From NCBI RefSeq assembly GCF_003751945.1, contig NZ_RJKL01000001.1, positions 4,402,001 through 4,466,000 of the forward strand: 64,000 bases of DNA, read 5' to 3'. The notes beneath the pieces are model-generated. The model ran no database searches. It was not told the origin of the DNA and saw only the letters and a list, made by a program, of their open reading frames with translations. A program made the translations under genes and the position numbers. Below are positions 27,604 through 35,699 of the stretch, one piece after another. This DNA is from Couchioplanes caeruleus (GTDB lineage Bacteria; Actinomycetota; Actinomycetes; Mycobacteriales; Micromonosporaceae). Position 1 is the first letter of the stretch; each line of letters starts with the position of its first letter.

Positions 27604-30600
27604 CGGCTGTATCCAACCTTTCTATGCCCGGTATGTCTCGCGGGTCGAGGTTCCAATGGTGCAATGCCTCATGGAGTGTCATGTCGTCTGACGCTAGGGC
27701 CCTACGGTATTCGATCCATGGTTCTCGGCCGGCGCTGCGCGTCGCCCATCGCTCCAGTGACGTGTCGACATGGAAGATCTCCTCCACCACGTCGAGGCTG
27801 GTGGGTTGGTGTGCGGCCATCCCGTGCAACTTGTTGATGCTTAGGATGGCCAAGAAAGCCTCGACCCGCTCGATTCCCGTGACGTCTTCCGAGCTGAGAC
27901 GCACGATCTCGTAGAGGTCATGGGTCAGCTTGCCGACGCGACGTGACTTCCCGGTGGGAACTTGGAGTTCCATCCGGAAACCGTCCGGATTGGTCATGGT
28001 GACATTCAGGCCATTGTGGCGACCTCGGCCTTCGCCCCAGAAGCTAGCCACCTCGAGGATTTGGTATCCCTGACTGCCAAGGCGGGTGAGTAGGCGGCGG
28101 AGAGCCTGGGCGTAATCGAGCTCGGGAATCTGTATGGAGAAGCGCACCCGATCGTTCGACGTCCGGAGGAACCGCTCAATGTCGGTGGCCCGGGTGGCCT
28201 CGCGCTTCGCGAACTTTCGGGCGAGGGATGGCAGCGACTTGACTCGGTGTTGCTCGTCCACCACTTGGCCGCCCACTTCGTCGGCGAGGGTGTGCATTCT
28301 TGTCAGTTCTGTCTGGGCTACTGCCTCCGCTTCGCGGACCGCGTGTTGCAAGGCTTCGCGCTGGGACGGTGTGAGGCTGGCCAGGAGCTTGTGTTCGGCG
28401 GCTCGCGCTGTGGGATCTGGAGTGCCCGTTGGGTTCAGGGCATTGATTGTCTGCGGTGGTAGGTCTGTGGCGTCGGTGCTGTGGTCGACCGGGCGGCGTG
28501 GGGCCGGGATGCGGGGCTCGATCGGCGCCGGAGCCGGTGTGGGTGGGTCCGGTGCCGGCGTGGGCGTTGCCGGGGTGGGTAGCGACGGTCCGGGCTCCGG
28601 GGGTGGGGGTTCGGGTGAAGGCTGCGGCGAAGGTTCGGGTGGTGGCTGCGGTGCCGGGCCGTGCGAAGGTTCGGGTGGCGGCTGCGACGCTGGGCGGTGC
28701 GAAGGTTCGGGTGACGGGCGCGGTGAGGGCTCGGGGGCCGGTCGCGATTGCGGGCGAGGGACCGACGGATGGTGCATTGGTGCCGGTTCCAACGTTGTCC
28801 GGCCCGGGCGCCACAGGCCGTCCGGGTGGGTGGGGAAGGGCATTGGTGCTCCGGCGCCGTTGACTACCAATGCGTCGATGGCGATGACATTGCCGGGGTG
28901 GGGAGCGCCGTAGTGGCCGTACAAGCTGGTGCCGGGTGGGGCGATCAGGCCCGATTGCGGGTCGACGAACAGGATTTCGCCGTTTTGGTTCACCGCGGCC
29001 CAGGCGTGGGCGGCGCCGCCTTCCCAGGCGTTGATCAGGAAGGCGAAAGAGCCGTGGCCGCCGGCGAGTAGTTGCGCGGAGACGGCGACCAGTGCCTGTT
29101 CCACCTGCTGGCGCGCGGCCGGTGGGTCGTGCGGGTCGACCGGCGGGCACACGGACTGGAGCCGGCCGCCGGTGGCGTGTTCGATGCGCTCGCAGCCGAT
29201 CTCTTCGCCGTACTGTGGCCTTTGCGGGTCCCCGTCCCGGTATGCGTCGAAGGTGCGCGGTGCCGAGACTCGCGGACGGCCGTGCATGTAGGTGTCGAAA
29301 AAGGACAGCACGCAGTCCTGGCAGTTGATTGCGCGTGTCGGGTCGGCCGCCGGGCCGCCGTCGTTGATCAGGCGGAAGTACGGCGTACGCGGATCGGCGG
29401 TTCGGACCGGGTCGCCGCCAACGTCGCGGGGAACGGCGTTCTCCAGATCGAGCTGGTGGCGGGCGAGCGGTGCCCGCAGGCCGGCCCATGCGCCGTAGCG
29501 GCGCGTGCGGTCGATCGAGGGCGGACGGTCACTGCCCGTAAGTCTGGACCGGTTACCGAACGAGAGGCCGCCGGGTGCTAAATGGCCGCTGTCACGGTTG
29601 GCTCGGTGCCAGTCCTGGGGCTCGACGGTGGTGACGGACTCCGCCGCTGGAGGGCGAGCGTTTCGCAGATCCTCGCGCTGCGCCTCGGCCCGGTCGGCGT
29701 CCATGGTGGCCGCCGCCCAGTCCGCATGGAAGAACTGCGCCAGGCCGGAGTCGAACTTGACGAATCTGGCGATCCGGGCGGACCGCCGGGCGCGGCGGGC
29801 TCGGCGCCGGGCGCTCTCGGCCTTCTGGCCGAGCGCATCGATCGCATCCTGCCGACGAAACTGCGCGTAGGCGGCCCGCTGCAGTCGTGCAAACTCAAAG
29901 TAACGGCTCTCCTCCGGCGAAGGTACCCCCGGATCGCTCACCCCGGGCCCCATGGCCGCGGCAAAATCTGCGGGTACGCCCACAGCACGGTCCATTGAGC
30001 TCTGGCGGTCCGAACCGGGAGCCCAACCGAAGGCCGCTCCCGGAGGGACGGGCCGCCGCGGCGTGCCAACCCCGCTTCCGTCCCGCGACGCAGACGCGCT
30101 GGTGTCGGCCCGCGACGGAGACGCGCTGGTGTCGGCCTGCGTTGGAGACGCGCTGGTGTCGGCCCGCAAGGGGGACGTATTGGTTCCGTTCGCAGATCCG
30201 TCAGTTCGGTCCTGCGGGAGGGGTCCGATACCTCCGTCTGTTGCCGGAGGTATGGGAGATCCATGAGGATCTCGCAGCGGTAGTGGCGAGTAGGTCGACG
30301 GCGTGCTCGCGGATAGTTCTGGACCGCTGCGCGCCTCGGGGACACCGCTCGACGTCGGACCGGCGACCGGCAACGAGGCCGGATTGTCCCAAGACGAACC
30401 TTCCGGCGATGCCAACGGAAGCGGCGAGGACTGCGTAAGTGGCGGAGAGACAGGTGCCGTGCCCGGAGGTGGGGGCGGAGAAGGTTCCATGGGGGACGGT
30501 GGCGGAGGCGAGGGTGTCGTGGCCGGCGGTGGCGGAGGTGCCGGTGTCGTAGCCGGCGGTGGGGGAGGTGCCGGTGTCGTGGCCGGCGGTGGCGGAGGTG

Positions 30601-31846
30601 AAGGCACCACGGCGGACGAAGGTGGGGGCGACGGTGCGTCGGAAGTAGTGGACGGGGACGGAAACTCCGTGGCGGAGGGTAGTGGGGGCGGCAACGAGGA
30701 CGGCGGCGAGGAGGAAGCCGTTGACGAGGAGGGCGGTGACGAGGAGGGCGGTGACGAGGAGGGCGGTGAAGTAGCCGGGTTGACGGACTGAGAGAGCTGA
30801 AGCGGATCCGTGTCGGACAGTCGAGGTAGATCCAGGGCTTCCATCCCGGCCAATCGACCTTGCAGCGATGCGGTCAAGCCGGAGCCCGCCGACTCCATGG
30901 CCGTCCCCGCCGCTCCTGAGCTGGCCGACTTCGCCAGGCCCTCCAGGTCCGGCAGTTCTCCATTGACCGCCGCCGCGCCGAACTCGCCCAGCACCTCCGC
31001 GCTCGTTCCGCGCGTGATGCCAGTGCGGGAGCCGCGCCCGATCCCGGCGCCGGAGGCGGCGAAGCCGCCCGCGAAGCCTCCGGCCGCCGACGTGCTCAGA
31101 TCCTGGAGATCCAGGCCGTCCGCTCGCCCTGTCGTGTTCTGGTAGAGCTGGATGCCGGCGTTGGTCGCCAGCTCCTCACGCATCTCGTCGAGGCCCTCGG
31201 TCAGTCCCTCACGGCCCAGCCGCCGAAGGCCTTCCTTGGTCGTCATCTGGGTAACCGCGCGCTCGGCCGTCTCCTTGAGCGTCTTCCTGATCGTCTTTCG
31301 GCCGAGCCGCTCGACGAGGCGTCTGAAGATCTGCTGGATTGCGAGGCGGGTCGCCGCGATCAGGCCGCCCGCGGCCGGGGTGGCCGCGCCCAGCGTCAGG
31401 GTGACCGCGACCGCCATGCCGATCAGCTCGATGAGGAACAGGCCGATCTCGACCCACGCTTCGAGTTTCGCTCCCTCGATGTCGCAGCCGCACTCCTCGA
31501 CGAGCCTGCCCAGCTCGTCCGCAATCTGTACCAGCCCCTCCAGGGGCGCCTCCTCCCCCGCCGCGACCCGGCCCCACGCACCCATGAAGGCCTCCGCGAC
31601 CCCGCTCACCCCGGCACCGCCGAAGCCCGCGATCACTCGGCCGGCCGCGTCGTACGCCTCCTCCCGTGGAATCGCGAGCAGGCCCGCGATGGCATACCAC
31701 CGGTCCGCGACATCCCAGGTCGCCTTCTCGTCTCCCTCCGGCCAGTCGAAGCCGACGACCCATTCGAGCGCTTCGTACGCCCACCCGGGCACATCGAACG
31801 GGCAGTAGTCGAGCGGATGCGGAACCGGGCTGGGAAGAACAGTCAC
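27314..31846 (-). CDS. Polymorphic toxin with deamidase-like and RelA/SpoT-like domains
   Basis: A 1,510-residue toxin. Residues 1-300 resemble the CpnT-type WXG100-like N-terminus of ESX-secreted toxins (WVVGFDWPEGDE near 35). A long Pro-rich region with repeated PPPPPATTPA and ADTSAS units follows. Around 830-980 lies a papain-fold (toxin-1, glutamine-deamidase-like) domain with NCQDC (Cys near 842), AHAWAAVN (His near 946) and FVDPQSG. Around 1,170-1,370 is a RelA/SpoT-like domain: RVKSLPSLARK, DRVRF, GLNVTM, MELQVPT and THDLYE. The GTG at 31846 overlaps the stop of the WXG gene (GTGA). The last 95 or so codons overlap the immunity frame and look non-coding, so a frameshift or late extension is likely. 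Confidence 0.8.
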   Translation of the reverse strand: MTVLPSPVPHPLDYCPFDVPGWAYEALEWVVGFDWPEGDEKATWDVADRWYAIAGLLAIPREEAYDAAGRVIAGFGGAGVSGVAEAFMGAWGRVAAGEEAPLEGLVQIADELGRLVEECGCDIEGAKLEAWVEIGLFLIELIGMAVAVTLTLGAATPAAGGLIAATRLAIQQIFRRLVERLGRKTIRKTLKETAERAVTQMTTKEGLRRLGREGLTEGLDEMREELATNAGIQLYQNTTGRADGLDLQDLSTSAAGGFAGGFAASGAGIGRGSRTGITRGTSAEVLGEFGAAAVNGELPDLEGLAKSASSGAAGTAMESAGSGLTASLQGRLAGMEALDLPRLSDTDPLQLSQSVNPATSPPSSSPPSSSPPSSSTASSSPPSSLPPPLPSATEFPSPSTTSDAPSPPPSSAVVPSPPPPPATTPAPPPPPATTPAPPPPPATTPSPPPPSPMEPSPPPPPGTAPVSPPLTQSSPLPLASPEGSSWDNPASLPVAGPTSSGVPEARSGPELSASTPSTYSPLPLRDPHGSPIPPATDGGIGPLPQDRTDGSANGTNTSPLRADTSASPTQADTSASPSRADTSASASRDGSGVGTPRRPVPPGAAFGWAPGSDRQSSMDRAVGVPADFAAAMGPGVSDPGVPSPEESRYFEFARLQRAAYAQFRRQDAIDALGQKAESARRRARRARRSARIARFVKFDSGLAQFFHADWAAATMDADRAEAQREDLRNARPPAAESVTTVEPQDWHRANRDSGHLAPGGLSFGNRSRLTGSDRPPSIDRTRRYGAWAGLRAPLARHQLDLENAVPRDVGGDPVRTADPRTPYFRLINDGGPAADPTRAINCQDCVLSFFDTYMHGRPRVSAPRTFDAYRDGDPQRPQYGEEIGCERIEHATGGRLQSVCPPVDPHDPPAARQQVEQALVAVSAQLLAGGHGSFAFLINAWEGGAAHAWAAVNQNGEILFVDPQSGLIAPPGTSLYGHYGAPHPGNVIAIDALVVNGAGAPMPFPTHPDGLWRPGRTTLEPAPMHHPSVPRPQSRPAPEPSPRPSPEPSHRPASQPPPEPSHGPAPQPPPEPSPQPSPEPPPPEPGPSLPTPATPTPAPDPPTPAPAPIEPRIPAPRRPVDHSTDATDLPPQTINALNPTGTPDPTARAAEHKLLASLTPSQREALQHAVREAEAVAQTELTRMHTLADEVGGQVVDEQHRVKSLPSLARKFAKREATRATDIERFLRTSNDRVRFSIQIPELDYAQALRRLLTRLGSQGYQILEVASFWGEGRGRHNGLNVTMTNPDGFRMELQVPTGKSRRVGKLTHDLYEIVRLSSEDVTGIERVEAFLAILSINKLHGMAAHQPTSLDVVEEIFHVDTSLERWATRSAGREPWIEYRRALASDDMTLHEALHHWNLDPRDIPGIERLDTADERADLRIPSIPRVSRIEGGDEPHRLSEPGDGTTQSGDVARSAEAVDIRPRAGGGSPVRRFIRRRVDECRPGSGGGSGAGAVAHGASESGETGSDV

Positions 31847-32172
31847 GACCGTTTCCCGTACGACTGCTCCACGCGTACCGATGCGGCCTCGTCTGTGTGC
31901 CGCAACTCGCGGACGGCCTGGACCGACGCGTCGCCGAGCCCCTCGAGGTAGGCGCCGAGCCTTTCCCAGGCCTGCAGCACCTGCTGCTCGATCGGGCGGT
32001 AATTGCGCTCGAAGGCCCGACCGATGTCGTCGGTGCCCCATGGCCGGGCGGCGCTCATCTCCGCCACCTCGGACCCGGCCTCAGCGTGCTGCGAGCCGAG
32101 GTGCCGTCCCGCCGCTGCCAGGTCTCGGCCTCCTCCGGCCGCCTGCGCGGGATCCAGCCACAGCTCATTCAC
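31843..32172 (-). CDS. Small WXG100-like secretion partner
   Basis: A 109-residue, mostly helical protein without signal peptide. Size, helical content and a central ARPWGTDD turn resemble WXG100/ESAT-6-like proteins that accompany ESX-exported toxins, although a strict WxG is replaced by PWG. The GTG start at 32172 overlaps the end of the YbaB-like gene by 8 nt, and its stop overlaps the toxin start, so the three are translationally coupled. Confidence 0.7.
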   Translation of the reverse strand: MNELWLDPAQAAGGGRDLAAAGRHLGSQHAEAGSEVAEMSAARPWGTDDIGRAFERNYRPIEQQVLQAWERLGAYLEGLGDASVQAVRELRHTDEAASVRVEQSYGKRS

Positions 32173-32590
32173 CGTCCCTTCCCGCCTCCCGCACTGCCGC
32201 GTCCTGCCGGCTGAGCAGGGAACCGAGGTCGTCGTCGCGGAGGAACCGCATCGGTCCCGAGTCGGCGGGCAGGTAGCCGGCCATCAGGCGTTCGATCTCG
32301 GCGGTCGCCTTGGCCGCGGCGGCGGCCGTGGTTGCCACGATCTCGCGGCTCAGTTCGGTGGGGTCGAGGTCGCGGTGGATGTGGCGGTCGAGATGCAGGT
32401 CGACGAGCTGGCCGCGGGGGCCCACGGTCGCTCGGATCAATCCGTCCGCCGATTCGGCGGTGGCCCGCAGGTCGGTGAGGCGCCGCTGAATCTGGTCCAG
32501 ATCGGACCGCAGCCGCTGGTATTGGCCGTAGACGTCGTCGAGGCGCGCTCGCAGGGCTCGGTTGCCGTCGCGGTCCGCAGTCTGCGCCAC
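32165..32590 (-). CDS. YbaB/EbfC-like protein of the toxin operon
   Basis: A protein of about 141 residues with a helical coiled-coil first half and a short beta region (VGPRGQLVDLHLD) typical of the YbaB/EbfC fold. Actinobacterial ESX-type toxin cassettes often begin with such a gene; it probably acts as a helper or chaperone rather than a nucleoid protein. The GTG at 32590 is chosen because GAGGAGG lies 7 nt upstream. It is the first gene of the toxin operon and is divergent from the deaminase-SUKH gene with about 97 bp between starts. Confidence 0.75.
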   Translation of the reverse strand: MAQTADRDGNRALRARLDDVYGQYQRLRSDLDQIQRRLTDLRATAESADGLIRATVGPRGQLVDLHLDRHIHRDLDPTELSREIVATTAAAAAKATAEIERLMAGYLPADSGPMRFLRDDDLGSLLSRQDAAVREAGRDGE

Positions 32591-32687
32591 CGTCGTGCCT
32601 CCTCGCATCTATCGACAACCTTCGACCTTAGCGGCAGACGGGACGCCACGTGGTCCGGTAATTTCGGTTGGCACACGAGGAGGCGCG

Positions 32688-33920
32688 ATGATCACGCTGG
32701 CCGAGGCCGAGGAGATCGCCGCCGGGTGGGCACGTGGCGAGTCCGAGCGCCGCGGGTACGAGTGCAAGCCCATGGTCAGCGAGTTCGAGCTGGGCTTCGT
32801 GGTCTGGACGATGCAGCCGTCGTTCGTCCTGCCGGTTCCCGGTGACGGCGTGCGTACGGTGATCGACCGCGAGACCGGTGCCCTGTCGACGTACCCGGGT
32901 GTGTCCGTCGCCGTCGTCGCCGAGCTCTACCGGCAGCGGCGGCCCGATGTGGCCGCCCGGCGCCGGACCGCGGATCCCGAGGTCGAGCTGCGCCGCGGGG
33001 TGCGACGCCGGCCGGCGCCCACCACGGCCGCACACCTCACTGTGGACGGCCGGGTCTTCATCGCCCGCGGCGCCAAGGGCGATCAACGCCTCGACCACCA
33101 TCCGCTGGTCGCGGACCGGCTGCGCGCGATCGAGCCGGGAGCACGGGTACGCGGCACCGAGCGGCACGCCGAGCTGATCGTGGTGTCGGACGCGCTCTAC
33201 GAAGCGGACCGCGCACGCTCCGCGCCCTTGACCCCGGACGAGGCTCGCGAGTGGCTTCGCGCGGCCGAGTTCCAGGCGTTCCTGGTGCGGGAGCAGGGCG
33301 ATCCGCTCGCGGGGACGCCGGCCCGTCCGTGCGAGTCCTGCCTGGTCACGCTGGTCGACCTCGCGGTGCTGCCGTGGCCGCACCTGGCGTTCATCGAGCC
33401 GCTCCGGCCGTACTCGGAGAATGTGGCGCAACCGGGCCGCTTCCCGGACCGGATGGCCGGTGCGTTGGCGGACGCCGGCTGGCGGCCGACGCACCGGATG
33501 GTGGCGGAGGCGCTCGCCGACGGCATCATCGCCGACGTCGTCGCGATCACCGGCCGCCGGCACCGGCACCGGCCGTCTCCGGCGGCCCGCGCCGCGATCA
33601 TGGACTTCCCCGGGATCTTCTGCGGCCTGCGGACTCCGGGGATCCGCCGCCAGGTCCGCTGGCTGGCTCTCGAACCGTCCGCGGCGGCGCACACGGCGGA
33701 CACGCTCGGGGAGTTCGCCGAGGTGCTCGGCGCGCCGCTGTTCCCGCTCGGCGTGGAGGCGAGGGGCGACGCGATCGTGGCGATCGACGAGCGCGGCCGG
33801 CTGTTCGCGCTGGATCAGGGCGGCGAGTGGTATCTCGGCGAGGACCTGGACGAGGGGCTGATCAGCCTGCTCACCGGCGACGGCCCCGCCGAGCGCGTCC
33901 GCGACGACGGCACCTGGTGA
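32688..33920 (+). CDS. YrhB-like / YwqJ-like deaminase / SUKH-3 fusion protein
   Basis: A 410-residue protein with three parts. Residues 1-105 resemble the YrhB/Imm35-type domain. Residues 115-240 form a YwqJ-related deaminase fold with zinc-site residues intact: His160-Ala-Glu162 and Pro-Cys215-x-x-Cys218. Residues 250-405 match the SUKH-3 immunity domain (GWRPTHRMVAE, then DFPGIFCGLRTPG, PLGVEA and IDERGRLFALDQGGEWYLG). SUKH domains neutralise polymorphic toxins. The protein lacks a signal peptide. The ATG at 32688 has GAGGAGG upstream. It is divergent from the toxin operon and is probably an immunity-type component, although deaminase activity is possible. Confidence 0.8.
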   Translation: MITLAEAEEIAAGWARGESERRGYECKPMVSEFELGFVVWTMQPSFVLPVPGDGVRTVIDRETGALSTYPGVSVAVVAELYRQRRPDVAARRRTADPEVELRRGVRRRPAPTTAAHLTVDGRVFIARGAKGDQRLDHHPLVADRLRAIEPGARVRGTERHAELIVVSDALYEADRARSAPLTPDEAREWLRAAEFQAFLVREQGDPLAGTPARPCESCLVTLVDLAVLPWPHLAFIEPLRPYSENVAQPGRFPDRMAGALADAGWRPTHRMVAEALADGIIADVVAITGRRHRHRPSPAARAAIMDFPGIFCGLRTPGIRRQVRWLALEPSAAAHTADTLGEFAEVLGAPLFPLGVEARGDAIVAIDERGRLFALDQGGEWYLGEDLDEGLISLLTGDGPAERVRDDGTW

Positions 33921-34024
33921 TCAGCCGAGCAGGTCGGTGATGCCGGACCGGGCAGCGTCGCGCGTGGCGGCCGGGGCGAAAGGCTTGAGCCCGGCACGCC
34001 GGCCGCCGTCGCGCGCGGCGTGGA

Positions 34025-34465
34025 TCAGTCGAAGAGCTCGTTGAGGAAGCTCTTGCGGCGCCGGTAGTGGCCGTGGTGACCGTGGCCCTGCCGGTAGTGA
34101 CCGTGATAGCCGGGGCGTCCGTACTGCGGGGCGCCGTACGCCGCCGCGGCCGGTGGGTAGGCGGGCTGGCCGTGGCCGTAGCCGGGCGGCGGCGGGGGCG
34201 GCGCGGCGTAGCCACCGCCGGGAGCCGGCGGGGGCGGCGGGGCCGCGTATCCGCCCGGGGCGGGCGCGCCGGGGGCCTGGGCCGGCCGCGGCGGGGCGCC
34301 TGCCGGCGCCTGGCGGTTGTTCCAGTTGGCCTCGGCCTCGAAGAGCTTCTCCAGCTCGCCACGGTCGAGGAAGATGCCGCGGCACTCGGTGCACTGGTCG
34401 ATGGTGACGCCGCTTCGCTCGTACACCCGCATATCGCCGTGACACTTGGGACAGGTCATCTGCAT
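34025..34465 (-). CDS. TFIIB-type zinc-ribbon protein
   Basis: A protein of about 146 residues. The first 45 residues form a zf-TFIIB-like zinc ribbon (CPKCHG near 5 and CTECRG near 29, then IFLDRGELEKLF), a small bacterial family of unknown function. The rest is a Pro/Gly/Tyr/His-rich disordered tail with a basic end. The ATG at 34465 lies 1 nt after the stop of the upstream membrane-protein gene, so translation is coupled in a three-gene operon. Confidence 0.85.
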   Translation of the reverse strand: MQMTCPKCHGDMRVYERSGVTIDQCTECRGIFLDRGELEKLFEAEANWNNRQAPAGAPPRPAQAPGAPAPGGYAAPPPPPAPGGGYAAPPPPPPGYGHGQPAYPPAAAAYGAPQYGRPGYHGHYRQGHGHHGHYRRRKSFLNELFD

Positions 34466-34466
34466 C

Positions 34467-35699
34467 TCACAAACGGTACAAGGCCGGGTCACTCCGTGGT
34501 GCCGTTGTTCCTGTGGGTCTGCTGAATACCAGCGCGGAGGACCAGGCGAGCAGGGCCAGCGGGTAGAGCAGGTAGCCGAAGCGGGTGGTCGGCATCAGCA
34601 GGATCGCGGTCAGCAGGCCCCACCCGCAGAAGAGCGCCGCGGTCGCCGCCGTCGCCGGCGGGCGCCGTACGAGCAGCACGGCGATCGTCACCGCGGCCGC
34701 GACCAGCAGGCCGGCCGCGACGTACCGTCCGCCCGGCAGCGTCTGGGCGATCAGGTAGCCGGGGAACGGCGACTGCGCCGGGCTCGTCACGATGCCGTGC
34801 CCGAGCGGAAAGCGGATGACGTTTTCGACGAACGCGTCGCCGTCGACCAGGAAGGCCGGCACCAGCGCGAGGACGGGCAGCCCGAGCGCACCGGGCAGGA
34901 ACCGGCGGAGGTTGCCCGTGGTGAAGGCGAGCACGAGCAGCACCGCCACGACCGGAAGGGCGAAGAGCTTGAGCGCGGCCGCCGCCCCGACCGCGAGACC
35001 GGCGGCACCGAACCGGCCGGCCGCGCAGCAGGCCAGCGCGAGCAGGCAGAGGGCGAGAACAGGCAGGTCGTCGCCGCCGGTGGCCAGGGTCAGGGCACAG
35101 ATCGGCAGGACGGTCGCGAACTGCACCGCGCGGACCGGGCCGGGGCCCGCCAGGCGTACCGCGGCCACCAGCGCCGCCGCCGTGACCAGCGCGAACCAGA
35201 TCCGCGCGTCGGTGATCCAGGCGTCGCCGAAGGCGGCCCGAGGCAGGCCGAAGACGGCCATCCCCGGCTGGTACGGGGCATAGCCCAGCAACTGTTCCCC
35301 CGGCGGCAACGCGCCGATCGCCTCCGGCCCGAGGTACGGCGTGCCGGTGTGCGCGAGCCGCTCACCCATGTGCTCGGCCACGAGCACTTCTTCCTGGGCC
35401 CGGTCGGTGCGGCCGCCCGCGCGTTGCACCGCCTGCACGAGCAGTGGCAGCAGGGCCGCCGCGCCCCAGGTGACCCAGGTCAGCGCCATCCGCAGGGCGG
35501 GCCGGCGCCGCACGAGCTGGACGACGGCGAGCAGGAACGCGGCGAGATAGCCCCACGCCGCGACGGCGCCCCACGCGCGGTGCGGTAGCAGCGTCGAGGT
35601 GAGGGCGGTGACCAGGGCGAACACGGCGGACAGCCCGTAGAGCAGGACGTCGCCCGCGAGGCCGTCGGCGGCCCGGTTCAGGCGGGCGAGCACACTCAC
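34467..35699 (-). CDS. Polytopic membrane protein, GT87-like
   Basis: The 410-residue protein has about ten predicted membrane helices and an extracytoplasmic loop containing GTPYLGPEAIG and YAPYQPGMAVFGLP near residue 120-150. This resembles the first-loop region of GT-C/DUF2029-type polyprenyl-phosphate glycosyltransferases, but the diagnostic acidic motif is not certain. The GTG at 35699 overlaps the stop of the GGDEF-EAL gene (GTGA), so the two are translationally coupled. Confidence 0.8.
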   Translation of the reverse strand: MSVLARLNRAADGLAGDVLLYGLSAVFALVTALTSTLLPHRAWGAVAAWGYLAAFLLAVVQLVRRRPALRMALTWVTWGAAALLPLLVQAVQRAGGRTDRAQEEVLVAEHMGERLAHTGTPYLGPEAIGALPPGEQLLGYAPYQPGMAVFGLPRAAFGDAWITDARIWFALVTAAALVAAVRLAGPGPVRAVQFATVLPICALTLATGGDDLPVLALCLLALACCAAGRFGAAGLAVGAAAALKLFALPVVAVLLVLAFTTGNLRRFLPGALGLPVLALVPAFLVDGDAFVENVIRFPLGHGIVTSPAQSPFPGYLIAQTLPGGRYVAAGLLVAAAVTIAVLLVRRPPATAATAALFCGWGLLTAILLMPTTRFGYLLYPLALLAWSSALVFSRPTGTTAPRSDPALYRL

